37,217 nt of DNA from Intrasporangium oryzae NRRL B-24470 (lineage in GTDB: Bacteria; Actinomycetota; Actinomycetes; Actinomycetales; Dermatophilaceae). The translations under genes and the position numbers were made by a program. Below, in pieces: positions 1 through 6,333 of the stretch (positions are counted from its first letter, which is position 1; each line of letters begins with the position of its first letter). The DNA lies in NCBI RefSeq assembly GCF_000576595.1, contig NZ_AWSA01000042.1:1-37217 (forward strand). The letters are read 5' to 3'. The notes under the pieces are model-generated. The model saw nothing but the letters and a program-made list of their open reading frames with translations, did not search any database and was not told the DNA's origin.

Positions 1-60
1 GGCAGGGCAGCGCGAGGCGCCCCGGCACGGCGCGAGCCCCCGGCTCGGCGCTGGGCCGGC

Positions 61-381
61 TCACGACACCCGCGGGATCGATAGTCCGCCGAGCGCCGTC
101 GCCACGGCGAGCTCGGTGTCGCGGGCGTCTGCCGCCGCGACCTCGAGCTCACCCGCGAGGGCCGCGGAAGCGGAGGCGAGCGCATCGACGGCCCAGGCGT
201 GGACGAGGCCGAAGCGCGACAGGGCCCTGGCGAGGTCCTCCGCCTCGACCCCCACGGCGCGCTGCCCGGCACTGACTGCGGTCGCGAGAGCATCCGCGCT
301 GGTGCGCAGGGTGCGGGGGTCGGCCGCCAGCACGAGACGAGCGGACGTCACTCCCTCGTGGTCGACGGAGAAGCGGGCCAT
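61..381 (-). CDS. Small helical hypothetical protein (106 aa)
   Basis: I do not recognise a specific function. The product is about 106 residues, Ala/Leu/Val/Asp-rich and predicted almost wholly alpha-helical, with no signal peptide or obvious membrane segment. Its size and helical make-up recall WXG100/EspC-like small proteins, but no WXG motif is present, so this is only a resemblance. The ATG at 381 is preceded by no Shine-Dalgarno sequence. It is instead preceded six bases upstream by a TACGGT -10-like box (388-393), the layout of a leaderless actinobacterial mRNA. The gene ends 60 bases from the window edge, so what follows it is unknown; that edge stretch shows only a short GAGCC/GGCTC inverted repeat. 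Confidence 0.6.
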   Translation of the reverse strand: MARFSVDHEGVTSARLVLAADPRTLRTSADALATAVSAGQRAVGVEAEDLARALSRFGLVHAWAVDALASASAALAGELEVAAADARDTELAVATALGGLSIPRVS

Positions 382-387
382 GCGCCG

Positions 388-393
388 ACCGTA
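388..393 (-). promoter_or_regulatory. -10 box for a leaderless start (TACGGT)
   Basis: On the minus strand TACGGT matches the actinobacterial TANNNT -10 motif and is separated by six bases from the ATG at 381. Transcription would start at or next to the start codon. No clear -35 element is visible. The call rests on spacing and on the same arrangement at other genes in this window. Confidence 0.45.
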
Positions 394-476
394 GGAGGGC
401 GCCGCTCAGGCGCGAGCGGGTTGTCCACAGGGTCGGGAGCGGCCACCCCCGCAGTCCACCGCCGGGCTCACACAGG

Positions 477-512
477 CAGAAGGGCGCCCCGCTGTGCGGG
501 AGCGCCCTTCTG
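477..512. terminator. Strong hairpin terminator after the alpha-glucosidase gene
   Basis: An 11-bp outer stem (CAGAAGGGCGC at 477-487 with its complement at 502-512) and a 5-bp inner stem (488-492 with 496-500) are separated by one bulged A at 501, with a three-base loop. It lies 15 bases beyond the stop codon of the minus-strand glucosidase gene. There is no clear U-tract, as is common in high-GC actinobacteria. Confidence 0.75.
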
Positions 513-527
513 TGACAGAGGAACCGG

Positions 528-2294
528 TCAGGCCCAGCGCGCCCACACCGTCGTGTCGGTGGGAACCGCGCCCTCGACGAGGGGACCCGACGAGGCGAGC
601 ACCTCGGCCCCCTCGGGGAGGGTGACGGCGTCCTCGCCGAGGTTGGCCACGACGAGGAGCCGGTCACGCTGCGGGCCGGCGTTGGTCAGTGCGACGACGT
701 CGGCGCCGTACCCCTCGACGAAGGTCAGCGACCCCGTGCCGAGCGAGAGCTCGCGGCGCAGGCGCAGCAGAGCCCGGTAGAGCTCGAGCGTCGAGCCCTC
801 GACGCCGACCTGCTGGTCGAGGGCGTACTCGCCGTAGACCGCGGGCTGCGGGAGCCAGGCCGCGTCGCCCGGCCCGAAGCCGAGGCTGGGCGCGTCCTTG
901 ACCCAGGGGAGTGGGACGCGGCAGCCGTCGCGGCCGATCTCCTCGCCCTGCGTGCGGGCGAACGTCGGGTCCTGGCGGAACTCGGCCGGCATGTCGGTGG
1001 AGTCGGGCAGGCCGAGCTCCTCCCCCTGGTAGATGTACGCGCCGCCGGGCAGCGAGAGCATGAGCGTCGTCGCGGCGCGGGCCCGCTTCAGGCCGAGCTC
1101 GCGGTCGGGCTGCGGGTCGCCGGCGGAGATGCCGTTCATCCGCTTCGTCCCGGGCGGGAAGCCGAGACGCGAGGCGTGCCGGACCACGTCGTGGTTGGAC
1201 AGCACCCACGTCGACGGGGCCCCCACGGAGTCGGCGGCCGCGAGGGAGCTGCGGATGACCGCGGTCAGGTGGTCGGCCTCCCAGGCGGAGCCGAGGAAGT
1301 CGAAGTTGAAGGCCTGGTGCATCTCGTCGGGCCGGACGTAGCGGACGGCGCGGGACTGCGGCTCCACCCAGGCCTCGGCGCAGAGGATGCGGTCGGGGGC
1401 ACCGTACGACTCGAGGATCTTGCGCCACGCCCGGTAGACCTCGTGGACGCCGTCCTGGTCCCAGTAGGGCGTGTGGAGCCGGTGGTCGGGCCTGTCGTCG
1501 GTCTCGAAGATGTCCTCTCCTGCGTCGCCGAGCATCGTCGTGCGCTCCTCGGCGTCGGGCAGGCCGGCCTCCTTGATGAGGCCGTGCGCCACGTCGACGC
1601 GGAAGCCGTCAACGCCCCGGTCGAGCCAGAAGCGCAGGATCGACTCGAACTCGGCGCGGACCCGCGGGTGCTCCCAGTTGAAGTCGGGCTGCTTCGTGTC
1701 GAAGATGTGGAGGTACCACTGGCCGGGCGTGCCGTCGGTCTCGACGACGCGGGTCCAGGCCGGACCGCCGAACACGGACTCCCAGTTGTTGGGCGGCAGC
1801 TCGCCGTTCTCGCCCTTGCCGTCGCGGAACATGTAGAGGTCGCGCTCCGCGCTCCCGGGGCCTGCCGCGAGGGCCGCCTTGAACCACTCGTGCTCGTCGG
1901 AGGAGTGGTTGGGCACCATGTCGACGATGACCTTGAGGCCGAGATCGTGCGCGCGGGCGATGAGGGCGTCGGCGTCGGAGAGGGTCCCGAAGATCGGGTC
2001 GACGTCGCGGTAGTCGGCGACGTCGTAGCCGGCGTCGGCCTGCGGCGAGGTGTAGAACGGCGAGAGCCAGATCGCGTCGACGCCGAGGTCGCGCAGGTGC
2101 TGGAGTCGGGCCGTGATGCCCGGGAGGTCGCCGATGCCGTCGCCGTTCGAGTCGGAGAACGAGCGCGGGTAGATCTGGTAGATCACCGCGTGGCGCCACC
2201 AGGCTGCGTCGGGCCGGTCCGCGTGGTGGACGGGCGCGTCGGCCTCACGGAGGTCGGTCGCCGGGCGGGTCAGGGTGTAGAGGGTCTGCGTCAC
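528..2294 (-). CDS. GH13 alpha-glucosidase (maltase/oligo-1,6-glucosidase type)
   Basis: This is a cytoplasmic glycoside hydrolase family 13 enzyme, likely releasing glucose from the non-reducing ends of maltose-type oligosaccharides. The 588-residue product has the family signatures in order: AVIYQIYPRSF near 36-46, DMVPNHSS near 125-132, GFRVDVAHG with the likely nucleophile Asp234, AEAW with the likely acid Glu307, and SNHD with Asp369. The frame is open much further upstream, but homology begins just before the YQIYPRSF motif. The GTG at 2294 is the best start; a GAGGA element lies about 13 bases upstream, rather far. A CTTGCAG-type palindrome lies 46 bases upstream, which suggests maltodextrin-responsive LacI-family control. 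The gene is divergent from the luciferase-like gene. Exact substrate (maltose, isomaltose or trehalose-related) cannot be read from sequence. Confidence 0.9.
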   Translation of the reverse strand: MTQTLYTLTRPATDLREADAPVHHADRPDAAWWRHAVIYQIYPRSFSDSNGDGIGDLPGITARLQHLRDLGVDAIWLSPFYTSPQADAGYDVADYRDVDPIFGTLSDADALIARAHDLGLKVIVDMVPNHSSDEHEWFKAALAAGPGSAERDLYMFRDGKGENGELPPNNWESVFGGPAWTRVVETDGTPGQWYLHIFDTKQPDFNWEHPRVRAEFESILRFWLDRGVDGFRVDVAHGLIKEAGLPDAEERTTMLGDAGEDIFETDDRPDHRLHTPYWDQDGVHEVYRAWRKILESYGAPDRILCAEAWVEPQSRAVRYVRPDEMHQAFNFDFLGSAWEADHLTAVIRSSLAAADSVGAPSTWVLSNHDVVRHASRLGFPPGTKRMNGISAGDPQPDRELGLKRARAATTLMLSLPGGAYIYQGEELGLPDSTDMPAEFRQDPTFARTQGEEIGRDGCRVPLPWVKDAPSLGFGPGDAAWLPQPAVYGEYALDQQVGVEGSTLELYRALLRLRRELSLGTGSLTFVEGYGADVVALTNAGPQRDRLLVVANLGEDAVTLPEGAEVLASSGPLVEGAVPTDTTVWARWA

Positions 2295-2339
2295 GAGGGT
2301 CCATGGTTCCTCATCCTCGGCAAAACTCAAAGAAATTTG

Positions 2340-2355
2340 CTGCAAGTTCTTGCAG
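2340..2355. promoter_or_regulatory. CTTGCAG-type palindromic operator
   Basis: CTGCAAGTTCTTGCAG is a perfect inverted repeat with 7-bp arms around TT, embedded in an unusually AT-rich stretch (about 2320-2356). CTTGCAG half-sites are known from LacI-family maltose regulators (MalR/Reg1) of Streptomyces. Its place 46 bases upstream of a GH13 gene fits that role. The regulator gene is not in the window. It could also act on the divergent luciferase-like gene. Confidence 0.6.
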
Positions 2356-2447
2356 GACGTGTCGGCACCTGGATTCGTGCCGGGTCGAGCGGCCCGATCC
2401 GCCGCTGGGATGTGGTGTTGTCGGTGGCTCCTGGTAGGACGGACCGC

Positions 2448-3299
2448 ATGAAGACCGGCTTCGTCGTGCCCTATGCCAGCGAGCGCGAGTTCGCCGACCT
2501 CGCGCGCCTCGGCGAGGAGCGGGGGTGGGACGGCGTCTTCACCTGGGAGGCCCTCTACGGCGTCGACGCGTGGGTCAACCTCGGGGCGGCCGCGATGGTC
2601 ACCGAGCGGATCCGACTCGGCACCCTCCTCACGCCCGCCGCACGGCATCGGCCTTGGGACCTCGCGTCCAAGGTCGGGTCGGTCGACCGCATCAGCGGCG
2701 GCCGAGCCGTCATGTCCGTCGGGCTCGGCGCCCTCCACGAGGGCTGGACCGCTTTCGAGGCCGACGAGGGGCGCGCGGTGCGCGCGAAGAAGCTTGACGA
2801 GTCCCTCGCCATCTACGCGGGCCTGCTCACGGGACAGCCCTTCACGTATGCCGGTGAGTACTACAGCGCCCAGCCGACCGACTTCATGCTTCCGCCCGAC
2901 ACGCCGCAGCGGCCGCACCCACCCGTGTGGGTCGTCGCGGCGCCGTCGCCGGGTCGTCACAGGCAGGCATCCCTCGAGCGCGCCGCGAGGTGGCAGGGCG
3001 TCATCCCGGCCATCCACTCGCCGGACCCCGACGTCCCCAAGACCGTCGAGGACTTCTCGGCCGTGGTCGGGTCGGTCCGGCGTCTGCGGCAGGAGGCCGG
3101 CCTCGCCTGGGAGGGGTACGACGCTGTCATCGAGGCCGACTCGTGGGGTGGCTTCACCCGTCTCGAGCCGGCCGAGCCGGGCGCGTGGGAGCAGGCGGGC
3201 GCGACGTGGTGGATCGAGAGCTGGTGGACGGTCGAGCCAGGACCCGAGGGCCTGGCGGAGGTGCGGCGGCGGGTCGAGGCGGGGCCGCCCACCGCCTGA
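2448..3299 (+). CDS. LLM-class flavin-dependent (luciferase-like) oxidoreductase
   Basis: A 283-residue protein of the bacterial luciferase-like monooxygenase family, TIM-barrel enzymes using F420H2 or FMNH2. The N-terminus MKTGFVVPYASEREFADLA, the segment RIRLGTLLTPAARHRPWDLA and the GGRAVMSVGLGALHEGWTAF segment are typical of the family. Actinobacterial members are often F420-dependent, but cofactor and substrate cannot be assigned here. The frame is open far upstream as a GC-rich artefact; the ATG at 2448 starts the homology. It is divergent from the alpha-glucosidase gene and is followed 76 bases later by the NUDIX gene, which seems to have its own promoter. It contains one copy of the GTATGCCG octamer (2846). 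Confidence 0.85.
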   Translation: MKTGFVVPYASEREFADLARLGEERGWDGVFTWEALYGVDAWVNLGAAAMVTERIRLGTLLTPAARHRPWDLASKVGSVDRISGGRAVMSVGLGALHEGWTAFEADEGRAVRAKKLDESLAIYAGLLTGQPFTYAGEYYSAQPTDFMLPPDTPQRPHPPVWVVAAPSPGRHRQASLERAARWQGVIPAIHSPDPDVPKTVEDFSAVVGSVRRLRQEAGLAWEGYDAVIEADSWGGFTRLEPAEPGAWEQAGATWWIESWWTVEPGPEGLAEVRRRVEAGPPTA

Positions 3300-3362
3300 A
3301 CCACCGGTGGGGCGGGTGTCGAGGGGTCGGACCGTGATGCGGCGACAACGCCGGCGCGCCGC

Positions 3363-3368
3363 TACCGT
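3363..3368 (+). promoter_or_regulatory. -10 box for a leaderless start (TACCGT)
   Basis: TACCGT fits TANNNT and ends seven bases before the ATG of the NUDIX gene. There is no Shine-Dalgarno sequence between box and start codon, so a leaderless transcript is likely. Confidence 0.45.
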
Positions 3369-3375
3369 CGCCACC

Positions 3376-3789
3376 ATGACGACGTTCGTGACCGCCGCCT
3401 TCTGCCTGCTCCGGGACGGCCAGGTGCTCACCGTGCGCAAGGCGGGGTCGGTGCGCTTTCAGCTGCCCGGAGGCAAGATCGACCCCGGGGAGAACGCCGA
3501 GCAGGCGGCCGTGCGCGAGGTCCTCGAGGAGGTGGGCGTCGACGTGTCCGGCGCGGCCGCGCGGCTCCTCGGACGGTTCGTCGAGGTGGCCGCCAACGAG
3601 CCGGGCGCGATGGTCGACGCGACGATCTTCGTGACCCCGCTTCCGCCCGGCGCCGCTCCGCGGCCGCTTGCCGAGATCGCCGAGCAGCGGTGGCTCGACG
3701 TCGCTGGCGAGCTCCCCGACGACCTCGCACCGCTCCTTGCCCTGCACGTCCTCCCGGCTCTGCGCGCCCTTGAGTCGTCCACGGCGTGA
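3376..3789 (+). CDS. NUDIX hydrolase
   Basis: A 137-residue NUDIX-fold pyrophosphohydrolase. The Nudix box is complete: GGKIDPGE followed by REVLEEVGV, giving the Gx5Ex7REUxEExGU pattern with the metal-binding REXXEE glutamates, at about residues 36-58. Such enzymes cleave nucleoside diphosphates linked to another moiety (damaged nucleotides, sugar nucleotides or cofactors); the substrate cannot be assigned. The ATG at 3376 begins the beta-strand typical of the family and sits seven bases after a -10-like box, suggesting a leaderless mRNA. The end overlaps GTGA with a plus-strand reading frame that I regard as spurious. Confidence 0.85.
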   Translation: MTTFVTAAFCLLRDGQVLTVRKAGSVRFQLPGGKIDPGENAEQAAVREVLEEVGVDVSGAAARLLGRFVEVAANEPGAMVDATIFVTPLPPGAAPRPLAEIAEQRWLDVAGELPDDLAPLLALHVLPALRALESSTA

Positions 3790-3826
3790 GTGGGGCGGAA
3801 GGCGCCCGCGCGGATCGCCGCGTCGC

Positions 3827-3979
3827 GCCGGATCTTCTCCGCCGGGGCGCGGTTGGTGTGGTGGCCGGGCGGTCAGGGCCGGATCTTGTCCGCCGGGGCG
3901 CGGTTGGTGTGGTGGCCGGGCGGTCAGGGCCGGATCTTCTTCGCCAGGGCGGGGTTGGTGTGGTGGCTGGGCGCGTCCG
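3827..3979. repeat. Three tandem copies of a 51-bp repeat
   Basis: Copies start at 3827, 3878 and 3929, with an exact 51-base period. The first two are almost identical, and the third diverges toward its end. The period is a multiple of three, so open plus-strand frames show a 17-residue repeat, but codon context and the lack of a convincing start argue against a real protein. The repeat fills most of the 282-base gap between the NUDIX gene and the terminator of the secreted-protein gene. Confidence 0.85.
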
Positions 3980-3991
3980 GGCGAGCGCGAG

Positions 3992-4030
3992 GAGACCGCC
4001 CGGCGTGCAGGGGGTCAGCCGGGCGGTCTC
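3992..4030. terminator. Hairpin terminator after the secreted-protein gene
   Basis: GAGACCGCCCGGC (3992-4004) is perfectly complementary to 4018-4030, a 13-bp stem with a 13-base loop. It lies about 40 bases beyond the stop of the minus-strand gene at 4072 and may also stop readthrough from the NUDIX side. Confidence 0.65.
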
Positions 4031-4071
4031 GTCTCGGGCTCACGGGTGCGGCACACCGCGAGCGGGCTGGG

Positions 4072-4671
4072 TCAGCGCGGTCCGCCACCCATGCCGATGA
4101 CGCCCTCCTGGGCGGCCTTCTTGACGGCATCGGCTTCAGCCTGGGTGAGCTTCCCGTCGGTGACGGCCTTCGCGAGCCGGTCGTCGAACGCCTTCTGACG
4201 CTCGGCCTCGTGCGCAGCCCGCAGCTCGGTGAGGGCCGTCTGGACCTTCGCCTCGTCAACTCCCAGCGCGGCTGCGAGCTTGGTGGCGAGCTCGGTCTGC
4301 ATCGCGGCCCTGTCGGCAGCGGTCGGAGGGGTGCCCGGGGTGCCCCGGCCCGCCTGGTGTTCGGCCTTCAGCTGGTCGCGCACCGTCTTCAGGGCGTCCC
4401 TGAGCTTCGCCTCGTCGACGCCGAGGTTCGTCGCCAACTGCGTGAGGTCGGCGCCGAGGCCCATTCCTCCCATGCCGTGGCGACCGCCCGGGCCCCAGCC
4501 CCGGCCTTCGCCCGGTGCCGTGCTCGTGCCCCCGTCGCCGCTGCTCTGGCTCTGCGTCGTCGGAGTGGGGGTCGTCGAGGTCGCGTCTGCCGCTCGCGCG
4601 ATGCCGGCCACGCCGAGCCCGATGACCGCAGCGGCGCCCAGAGCGACCGCGCCGACGGCATTCCTGTTCAT
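4072..4671 (-). CDS. Secreted hypothetical protein with helical repeats
   Basis: A 199-residue protein of unknown function. Residues about 1-28 form a clear signal sequence: basic MNRN start, hydrophobic Ala/Val/Gly/Leu core and an ARA-like cleavage site. A Thr/Ser/Gly/Gln linker follows, with a GMGGMG glycine/methionine stretch. The rest contains three related helical segments with LGVDEAKLRDAL, LGVDEAKVQTAL and TDGKLTQAEADAV motifs, resembling short repeats seen in other actinobacterial secreted proteins. An extracellular or envelope role is inferred from the signal peptide alone. The ATG at 4671 gives the best signal peptide. The start region carries a 17-bp tandem duplication that creates an overlapping six-codon leader frame. 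A strong hairpin follows the gene. Confidence 0.7.
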   Translation of the reverse strand: MNRNAVGAVALGAAAVIGLGVAGIARAADATSTTPTPTTQSQSSGDGGTSTAPGEGRGWGPGGRHGMGGMGLGADLTQLATNLGVDEAKLRDALKTVRDQLKAEHQAGRGTPGTPPTAADRAAMQTELATKLAAALGVDEAKVQTALTELRAAHEAERQKAFDDRLAKAVTDGKLTQAEADAVKKAAQEGVIGMGGGPR

Positions 4672-4700
4672 CGACACCACGTCTTCATCGAGACCACGTC
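4667..4700. repeat. 17-bp tandem duplication over the secreted-protein start codon
   Basis: Two adjacent 17-base units (4667-4683 and 4684-4700) differ at one base. On the minus strand each carries an ATG. The upstream ATG opens a six-codon frame (MKTWCR) whose TGA overlaps the real ATG as ATGA. This could couple translation of the leader to the secreted-protein gene, or simply be a slippage duplication. Confidence 0.7.
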
Positions 4701-4818
4701 GTGGGTTCCCTTCGCTCGTCGTCGGGCCGTGGCCCGGCGGAGTGCCTTGTCTTCACCATGGAACAGCACGCTGCTGTGGACACACGCGCGCGAGGCTGTG
4801 ACTTGCTGTGAGACAGGG

Positions 4819-5205
4819 TCAGAACGTCCCGTCCGGGCCTGCCGTGTTGACGAGCGAGTAGGCGGCGCGGGTGAGGTAGTCGCGCAGCCGGTCGTCCTGC
4901 TCCGGCTCGAGTCCAAGGGAGTCGACGGCGTTCATCATGTGCAGGAGCCAGCGGTCGCGCATGTCGGGTGTCACGGCATACGGCATGTGGCGCATCCGCA
5001 GGCGCGGGTGGCCGCGCTGCTCGGAGTACGTGGTCGGTCCGCCCCAGTACTGCTCGAGGAACATCCGCAGCCGCTCCTCCGCCGGCCCGAGGTCCTCCTC
5101 GGGGTAGAGCGCCCGCAGCTGCTCGTCCGCGGCGACGCCCCGGTAGAACTCGTGGACGAGCTTGGCGAAGGTGTCGTGGCCACCGAAGTCGTCGTAGTAG
5201 GTCAC
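4819..5205 (-). CDS. glbO: Group II truncated haemoglobin (trHbO type)
   Basis: A 128-residue 2/2 haemoglobin of the actinobacterial HbO group, a haem protein that binds oxygen and is linked to respiration and redox or NO stress. Key positions are present: Gly8-Gly9, Phe13, Tyr21 (B10), Tyr34 (CD1), the QYWGGP segment at 52-57, His73 as the proximal F8 ligand within LRMRHMPY, and Trp86 (G8) in DRWLLHM. The GTG at 5205 gives the usual short N-terminus of the family. It lies 30 bases downstream of the MscS gene on the same strand, so the two are probably co-transcribed. An octamer copy (4974-4981) encodes Tyr76-Ala77 next to the proximal histidine. Confidence 0.92.
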   Translation of the reverse strand: MTYYDDFGGHDTFAKLVHEFYRGVAADEQLRALYPEEDLGPAEERLRMFLEQYWGGPTTYSEQRGHPRLRMRHMPYAVTPDMRDRWLLHMMNAVDSLGLEPEQDDRLRDYLTRAAYSLVNTAGPDGTF

Positions 5206-5235
5206 CGGCCCAGTCTTCCAGAGGACCTGCCTTGC

Positions 5236-6150
5236 TCAGACCCGGCCCTCGCCCCCCGGAGGCAGCGAGCCGAAGGCGGCCGGGCTGCGGACACCCTCTC
5301 GGTCGAACGCGATCTTGACCCGTTCACGGATCTCCCGCTGCACCGGCGCGTTCTCCTGCACGACTGTCTTCGCGACGACTCGGATCGTGATGGCCCCGCC
5401 GGTCATCGACTCCACGCCGACGACCTCCGGCGCCTCGATGAGCTTGTCGTCCCAGGGGGGAGCCTCGGCCATCTCGGCGACGACGTCGCGGATGATGCCT
5501 CGCGCGCGCTCCACGTCCTCGTCCCACGCGATCGCGATGTCGACCATGGCGGTCGACCACCCCTGGGAGCGGTTGCCGACACGGAGGATCTCGCCGTTGC
5601 GGACGTACCACGTGACGCCGTTGCCGTCGCGCAGCTGGGTGATCCGCAGGGAGATGTCCTCGACGGTCCCGATCGCCTCACCCGTGTCGATGACGTCGCC
5701 GACGCCGTACTGGTCCTCGATGATCATGAAGATCCCCGAGATGAAGTCCTTGACGAGGCTCTGGGCGCCGAAGGCGATGGCGATTCCGCCGACACCCGCG
5801 GAGGTCAGCAGCGGCGCGAGCGGGATCTCGAGGATCGACAGGATCGTCAGGGCCGCGACACCGAACACGGTGAGCGTGACCGTGCTGCGGAGCAGGGCGC
5901 CGAGCGTTCGGGTGCGCTGGACGTGTCGCTCGTTGGCGACACCGACCGCGACGGCGTGCCTGGCCTTCGGCTGCTCGGCCAGACGCGCCTCGTGCCGCGA
6001 CGTGGCCGTGGACACGACCCGGGTGATGACACGGAGCAGGGCCCAGCGCGCCACGAACGCGAGCAGGATGGTGACGATGATGGCGAGGGGAGTGCCGACC
6101 AGCCAGTTCCCGAACTCGGACCAGGTCACCTGCGGCATCGAGAGATCCAT
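5236..6150 (-). CDS. MscS-family mechanosensitive channel
   Basis: A 304-residue small-conductance mechanosensitive channel that would release osmolytes under hypo-osmotic shock. A first hydrophobic helix lies at about 19-44 and a second at about 86-108. The pore-lining third helix follows, with the Gly/Ala-rich pattern GVGGIAIAFGAQSLVKDFISG (about 118-138). The cytoplasmic beta domain contains the family's EDQYGVGDVI and VRNGEIL-type segments. The C-terminal part carries the mixed alpha/beta vestibule domain. A second Met (MPQ) four codons in is an alternative start. The glbO gene follows after 30 bases, likely in one operon. The upstream gap has an octamer copy at 6178 and the aminopeptidase terminator. 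Confidence 0.9.
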   Translation of the reverse strand: MDLSMPQVTWSEFGNWLVGTPLAIIVTILLAFVARWALLRVITRVVSTATSRHEARLAEQPKARHAVAVGVANERHVQRTRTLGALLRSTVTLTVFGVAALTILSILEIPLAPLLTSAGVGGIAIAFGAQSLVKDFISGIFMIIEDQYGVGDVIDTGEAIGTVEDISLRITQLRDGNGVTWYVRNGEILRVGNRSQGWSTAMVDIAIAWDEDVERARGIIRDVVAEMAEAPPWDDKLIEAPEVVGVESMTGGAITIRVVAKTVVQENAPVQREIRERVKIAFDREGVRSPAAFGSLPPGGEGRV

Positions 6151-6250
6151 GGTCAGACATTGTCGGGGATGGCCGACGTATGCCGCTCACCGCCTCCCGG
6201 GCCATGCTCCGTTGGCCGCGGGGTACCCTCACCCCCCTCCCGGCACCGGT

Positions 6251-6313
6251 CCGGACACGAAGGCACCGGCCACCCGACGGATGAGTCGGGCGGCCGGTGC
6301 CTGGGGTGTCCGG
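6251..6313. terminator. Long hairpin terminator after pepN
   Basis: An 18-base stem (6261-6278 with 6285-6302, one mismatch that can form a G-U pair) has a six-base loop. It is nested within outer arms CCGGACAC (6251-6258) and GTGTCCGG (6306-6313). It follows the pepN stop on the minus strand by about 20 bases. Confidence 0.75.
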
Positions 6314-6333
6314 TGTCGCGCAGACGCGGGGTG

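Noticed and set aside
421-429. TTGTCCACA, a perfect actinobacterial DnaA-box sequence
   Set aside because: It is a single copy with no cluster, no dnaA/dnaN genes and no AT-rich unwinding region, so it is not evidence of an origin. It could still bind DnaA.
528-3440. Extension of the alpha-glucosidase frame to 970 codons
   Set aside because: The extra N-terminal part overlaps the luciferase-like gene and the operator, and it has no glycosidase-like sequence.
3827-3979. Direct repeats considered as a CRISPR array
   Set aside because: The units are contiguous with no unique spacers, and no cas genes are present.
3786-4100. Plus-strand frame starting with a GTGA overlap at the NUDIX stop
   Set aside because: It is mostly translation of the 51-bp tandem repeat and then runs through the terminator and into the opposing gene. 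Composition is Arg/Gly/Val-rich with no homology I recognise.
4763-4777. ACAGCA-CGC-TGCTGT hairpin after glbO
   Set aside because: A 6-bp stem with a three-base loop and no U-tract is too weak to call a terminator with confidence.
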